DNA of 64,000 bases from Pleurostoma richardsiae. Its lineage: Eukaryota > Ascomycota > Sordariomycetes > Calosphaeriales > Pleurostomataceae. Under the pieces are notes generated by a model that had not been told where the DNA came from, did no database searches, and was given only the letters and a program-made list of their open reading frames with translations. The translations under genes were made by a program, and so were the position numbers. The DNA lies in NCBI GenBank assembly GCA_030052745.1, contig JANBVO010000003.1, positions 1,364,001 through 1,428,000 on the forward strand, written 5' to 3'. This document shows positions 58,691 to 64,000 of this stretch, piece after piece (position 1 is the stretch's first letter; each line of letters begins with the position of its first letter).

Positions 58691-61600
58691 CCTAACAGAT
58701 CGGCTCCACTAGGTGGCTTCTTTATTGCGAGCCTGCATCGCGAAAGTCGGTGAGCAGCTTGGGCGCCGGTGCGTGGCCGCCGAGGGTGACGTGTTCCCCC
58801 TCGAGAGGACAGAGATAAAGACGGCTGCCGGGCATCATTGAGGCTCTGCTGTGGGATCTTCTCCTTTCATGGCCGCAAGTGATTCATTCTTCGAGGAGAG
58901 GGATTCGGATTTCATGCCGACATCAGAGCGAGATGGGACGAAACGGGACCTCGTGACTAGTAGGAGCGGCGGAGGAGCGTTTGGGCTACAGAGCGCCTGC
59001 GACTCGGGGATTGGGCTCCAGCCAATAATAGCACTGCCCATACGCATCAGAGGTTCAACTTTTCTGGCAGCGTGGCAGGTCCTTGTGGTGCGTCAAGAGG
59101 ACGGCGAGTGGTAGGCGGACGTGGTTGCTGTGATGCGTCAGGGGCTTCCCGCATCGTTTAGTCCAGCTGTGACAATGTGATAGCGAAAGAGAAGAGAATG
59201 TTCGAAGCAAGTGGAACCCCCAAAATGTACCGTAGCTCCATGGGCTATTGACCGTAATATACCTAGCTAGTAAGGCGAGAGACCGTCGGGGGTCCTCTCC
59301 CGGTACTAACGGCGGGCGCTATGCCAGGTATCCCGGCACTCCGCCTTCTCTTAACTACAAGATGACTGAGCTTCGCTCGGGTAAATACGATGAGCTAAAC
59401 TAAAATAAACTCTACATGCTCACGCGTAGGCGGCTGTTAGCGAGAAAAGCCAAGGGAGTAGAATGGCTAAGGCACTTAGAAAGGCTTACACGGCCTGCCC
59501 TGATAGATACGGAGCACTACAGAATGAAGGCCTTTGGGGAAAGCCTGCGTTAGAGCTAATGCGCAACAGCTGCAGAGACTGCTTCCAAGGTGGCCAAAGA
59601 ACTAGGCAGCTATCAACAGAAAGCCAGACGGGTGGGTGGCTTTTCATAAAGATAGAGCAAAGGCTCGCGGCAAGTGTGGGTGGTCAACCGAGAGGGACAA
59701 CGCAGCATACGGCCGCCTTTTTGGAGGCCACACAGTATTAACCGATTCTGAACGGAGCTCCCTTTTGTCGGTATGCCAGCACTTAGGACGCTGCTGTCTC
59801 AAGCAGCGTGTCTCACGCTTCGGCCCGTAGGTAATCCTCAGCGTAGAAGTCCGGAATGCCCTGGACTGTGCCGCCTTGTATTTTTTTTCATCTGCATTCT
59901 TTTTCTTTTTTCCATTTCAATTTTCCTGGTTGTTCGTGCTGTGCGGCATGCAGCAGGGAAATTAGTCCCGTTGCCTCGTCTCTGGAATCCAACCCCTTGA
60001 GCCCTGGTTCTCTTTTCGGGACACCGCCAGCCTTTCCTGACACCGCTGTCGTGTCTACTCGAGATCTCTTCTTCTATACTTTTCAGGACATTGTTTTTCC
60101 GAGTCAATGAATCTGTCGAATGCGACGTCCCCCATTCTATCGGATCGACTCTTCTATCACGGAGCGATATCTTAGACCGCTCAGCTTTTTCACACCGGAT
60201 ACGCTACGCCGACCATTATGTGCCACTCGGTAGGCCTCAAGCGAGCCAAAAACACTATCCACTCGACTTGAGACCCCTCTAGGTACACAGTGATGACATG
60301 ATTGATAGATGCGGCACGCGGCTCCTCGTTTCATGTCATTTAATCAAGAGCAGCGGCTCCGGAACGCATCGCAGCCTCGTCGCGGACCTCCTACAGGAGT
60401 AACCTGGACTCGTCAGCGTCTCAAATGCCCAATTCAAATATCTACGAATGCCAACGAGACAACAAATACCCGATTAGAGTCTATAAATAATCTCCCCTGG
60501 GCTGAGCGGCCGCCCAACGTCCATCGAAGCATCTCTCTCCTCCCTCGACAGACACCACCGAATCGCTTCGGACTCGGGCTGTGACGCGAGCCAATAAATG
60601 GAGGGCGACATCATCTTTGACAGCTGGTCTTTCATGGTTGGAAGTTCAACACCCGTCGACACCCAAATCACAGATTCGGACTCACCGTAGATCCGTCAAC
60701 TAGGTTGATGGCATTCTCGGGGCATAGATCGCCGGGGACGCGATGCTCCACGCACGACACGTTGACAAAGAGGCAGAGTTGCTCGAGCGCGTTGTCAACG
60801 AGCTCCATCCTACATCGCGTCTGCATTCAGGAGATACTCGAAGCCGCGACGCGTCCCTAACTCGAGACTTCGACGCCGGCAACATGCACTGGGTGCTTGC
60901 ACAGCATTCATTCCTAGGAGACACAGGGAAGCAGGCACGAGTCTACAAGAAAGGGAAACCCGGACGTATGAGGAACCGAGTCGTCTACAGGGCTTCATCA
61001 CTTGGAAACCACTCTAATGGCGATGTCTCTGGGGAGGCAGCCTTGGAAACCGACAGACCACCATGGAAGCCAAGCGGCCTCCGCTTCCGTGTGCTCTCGC
61101 GAACAAGACACGCCCATGAGCCGCCTCGACAGGCAGCCGTACACAGATTGTGACGCAAAGATCCAAAAGAGCCTCGGGAAGACCAAACAGGCATCTCTTT
61201 CGACGGCCACCCACACAGTACACGAAAGGGCGGTCTGCACTATGCCAACTGCACTTCGCCAGGTCATGGACGGCCGACTGAGCAGGCCAAAGGTGTGGAA
61301 AGCCCTCCTAAAAATACCTGACACCTGCCATCTGGAGCCACACGGATACTGACAAGCAAAGTCTCCACAGGCAGAAGCGGCGCTGGGGGCTGAAGAGTAG
61401 CATTACGATGCGATGTCGTGCAGTCGCATGGGCATGCCCCCCCGTCACATCACGACAGCATACCCACTCGTACCAGCACGGTCCAGCTTTTGACTGGGGG
61501 GGTGTTGCGATTGCTGCCAGCCTCGGCCCTTGTCGGCTTCTTTTGAGCACGGCGCAGATCAACCTGAAAGGCACACTTGTGCCGTTGCGCGCTATGCGAT

Positions 61601-63733
61601 AACACGGATCCGCTAAAGAGCACACTACAGAGGACAGCACACACTACAGCTTTGGCCCTCAGGGATGACCCATACTACATAGCCCGCATGGGAGTATTTC
61701 GGTTCTTTGTTCGGTGCCCAAGCTCCCTTTCCCTGCTCGGGATACCGACCCGGAGTGGGAAGTTGTCCGGCGACAAGGGGCTGCTGGCAGTTGTGCCCCA
61801 CAGCCAACGTTAGACCAGGGGCCCACGAGGGAACAGCGCCGCACTTGAGGCTCCTCATGACCAAACAGAAACGAGAACCGCGGCGGTTCGTGGAGGTTCA
61901 GAAACCCACAACGCCGGTTTTGGCTTACCAGAAACCAATGACTACCCACCTGCTCATGCTCGCTGCATGATCTCACTGCGTGGGCGGGCTATCGATAGGC
62001 AGAGCGCTGCTGCAGAACGCCGCATGCAAAGCGGCCGTTGGGATGAAGTCGGCAGAGGGCGATGCCACCCTGCCGACTCCACCTCCAGCCGCTAGGCGTG
62101 CAGGACGGTGCTGGCGCCTTAGCGCCGTTCGCGGTTCCTTTCGGCTCCTTCGAGCACCCCGGGATGAGAGTTCCGGCCGATCGATCTTCCACGCTACTGA
62201 GGGCCCAGGGGCTGCCCCTGCTGGGGCGGGGAAAAGCCAAAGTGAGATCCGTGGATCCATGCGGTCATGGGTGCCAGCAAGCCACTCGGCGTTGTCGAGC
62301 AGCATGTGTCTCAGTTGAAGACCATGGGAAAGCTGGGAAAGCACAAACTTTAGGGTGTGCTAGGCTGCATGGCTTAATCGATGGGCACAGATAGCACGAT
62401 CTGGTCACATTCCGGCGGGCCACAGGGAGGGCACAATGGCACAATGGCACAACAGGTCTGCACGGACAGGTTTGTTGGCCCGTTTCGGCGGGCCACCAGC
62501 GTTTCGAGTCTGGTCGCCGTTCGCAGCTATCCTGATATGGAAATCGCCTGCCTGATGTGGTTGGCGGCAGTCCTTAGCCGTGAAGACGGACTTGGTCGAA
62601 GAAAGAGGGGTAGAGAACCGTCTCGAGAGTTCATGATCGGACCATCATCGGCGGGCTTTCAAGCGTCGAGCTGGGTTATCTCTCTCTCCCCGCTGGTGAA
62701 GAGGACGCGATATGCATAAGGAATGGGGCATGCAGGCATGCAGGTGATCTGCTGTATTAGAGTACGCCTTGGGCACTTTAGGCTCCCCGGAACGAGTACC
62801 CCTAAACGTGCAATGTCTTAATGCGTGTGGCTGGGTGTGGCGCAGGTGACATCTCTCAGCCACCGCGAGATGAATTTTAGGGGCGACTGAAAAGAGTCGA
62901 GGATTTTGGGGACACGTAAGGAGGGCATCGAAAACAGCCGGAGGACTTAGTGTAGATGCATCCAAAGGGCTAAAGAAGAACTAGTGAGCCACGAAGCGGC
63001 CACACGAAGTATAGCGGCCATGTGCGAGACGACATTAGCGAATGACGACCCTCAAATATCCGCCCAGAGAGTGACGGCGACCACTCTTGGGCGGACCACC
63101 AAGCGGCACAAGAACACCCTACAACCGTCCGGAAGGCGCGTCACGTCTTCACAATGGCAGCAGGGAGCCAACGCCGGGTTGTCCGCGATTTCGACAAAGC
63201 ATTACGCTACGTAATAACGCGTGGGAATGTACTGTAGCTCGCGCTAGCGAAGGGTGTTGAGCATCTTAGCTGCGGGCTTTGCACGGGGGAATATTCCACG
63301 GCAGCGTTGCCTGGGTTCTAAGATCGTAGATATGTGATTTCATGTCTTCGTCAAGTTGATCTGTCTGTCAATCTGAGTCCTGTGGCCCCAACAAGTCCGT
63401 CCTAGGTGGCGAACAATCTGCCAAGTCCCTCACGACCGTTATCTCTCTCCAGCATTGATCAATCTCCCTGTCTCCGCTTCATATAATCTCTCTCCAAAAC
63501 CAGGAACATGAATAGGGAAAGAAATGTCGTAATACTCGTCATAAAAACCCGGGGGACAATAAGAGACATAAATAGGCGATACACGCCAAGAGTGAGCAAT
63601 CTGGGCAATTCATTGACAAGTTGAAAACGTATAAGAGCTGAGAATGCTCAGCAAAAGTGAACGTGGGTGTGTTCAACGAACCACAATAGGGAGTACAGGA
63701 GAACAACAATAGTTATCGGGGCCGATCTGACCC
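58691..63733. other. Gene-poor region, 58.7-63.7 kb
   Basis: No confident gene in about 5 kb apart from the transposase-like relic listed separately. Frames of 110-136 codons (for example 60743-61153 and 61002-61352, plus; 61973-62344, minus) overlap and have no motifs. A short direct repeat GCACAATG occurs in tandem at 62431-62447. Confidence 0.4.
59463..59829 (+). mobile_element. Transposase-like relic, frame-broken
   Basis: Plus-strand pieces in successive frames: MAKALRKAYTACPDRYGAL and GLWGKPALELM, then SKVAKELG in another frame (a helix-turn-helix-like piece), then WVAFHKDRAKARGK and RLFGGHTVLTDSERSSLL in a third. Known: Fot1/pogo-type and related DDE transposases begin with a psq/CENP-B-like helix-turn-helix followed by a segment of the form LT..E...L. 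Inference: N-terminal remnant of such a transposase broken by indels. The catalytic part and terminal inverted repeats are not seen, so the element is incomplete and the family assignment is tentative. Confidence 0.3.
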
Positions 63734-63965
63734 CTACTTCCTCTTCTTGTGAGCCCCGTCGCCGCGCTTGCGGCTGCTGGGATCACGCGGAGTTTCCCCT
63801 GCTTGAGTCGTGGCAGTGTTACTCGACGGCCAGGGGCTGGAGGCAGAGGCAGATGCTGAACTCGGTCGTCCATCTCTTCCAGAAGACGTTCCGGGATCTC
63901 TCACTGCTGGAGTCATGGCAAGGACGCTGTCCATGCCCGGGAGGCTTTGTAAGGAGCTCTGGAGG
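63734..63965 (-). CDS. C-terminal exon of an unrecognised gene, 3' end only
   Basis: A minus-strand frame enters from beyond the window and ends with TAG at 63736-63734. The final exon appears to start at 63965 after a CCGGCAG acceptor preceded by a CTGAC branch site; the frame is closed upstream by a TGA, so a splice is needed. Seen: about 77 residues rich in Ser, Ala, Pro and Arg (LPGMDSVLAMTPAVRDPG), ending with a basic cluster (SSRKRGDGAHKKRK) that looks like a nuclear localisation signal. The family cannot be recognised from this tail. Confidence 0.5.
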
Positions 63966-64000
63966 CTGCCGGTACTTGTCAGCTTCGAGATGTCTCACAT

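Noticed and set aside
59773-60000. Apparent small membrane protein (LVFFFICILFLF segment)
   Set aside because: The hydrophobic stretch comes from a T-rich run (59880-59935); no supporting context.
1-64000. CRISPR arrays, rRNA genes, prophage or bacterial-type operons
   Set aside because: Spliceosomal introns and gene families show a fungal nuclear sequence, and no regularly spaced repeats were seen.

Overview
The window looks like a nuclear chromosome segment of a filamentous ascomycete (Pezizomycotina, probably a Sordariomycete). Genes carry short introns (about 47-160 nt, mostly 53-80) with GT..AG borders and CTAAC/CTGAC-like branch sites. The gene set is typical of such fungi: a class II myosin of about 2400 residues, a Red1/ZFC3H1-type zinc-finger protein, a GT32 mannosyltransferase-like protein, a Zn2Cys6 regulator and an ATF-type bZIP. 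The assignment rests on architecture and recognised families, not on a database search.

Layout. 1-154 is the 5' end of an RRP9-like (U3 snoRNP) gene leaving the window on the minus strand. 1171-5062 (-) is a Red1-like RNA-surveillance protein, divergent from the myosin II heavy chain at 6000-13363 (+). Then, all on +: quinolinate phosphoribosyltransferase (14463-15458), a short-chain dehydrogenase (16413-17688), a GT32 glycosyltransferase (20498-21701) and an AMP-dependent acyl-CoA synthetase (23045-25187). A 78-residue secreted six-cysteine protein (25590-25886, -) converges on the synthetase. A mitochondrial-type TcdA/Tcd1 tRNA t6A dehydratase (27189-28869, +) converges on an RNA 3'-phosphate cyclase-like gene (29192-30667, -). 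Two regulators follow on the minus strand: Zn2Cys6 (32420-34882) and bZIP (36258-37311).

From about 38 kb to the end the window is gene-poor. Only three confident but unrecognised genes, all coding for polar, largely disordered proteins, are visible (42140-43097, 44755-45320 and 57249-58385, all -). There is also the 3' end of a further minus-strand gene at 63734-63965. The long gaps contain a frame-broken protein relic near 51.4-51.8 kb, a transposase-like relic near 59.5-59.8 kb, and a few open frames that cannot be confirmed.

No operon-like or biosynthetic cluster logic is apparent. The left 31 kb is ordinary housekeeping. Two of its genes act on RNA 3' ends or RNA decay (Red1-like, 3'-phosphate cyclase), one on tRNA modification (Tcd) and one on rRNA processing (RRP9), but they are not adjacent and no joint system is implied. 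I found no CRISPR array, rRNA, convincing tRNA or intact transposon. Exon borders below were worked out by hand from splice signals and reading-frame continuity.
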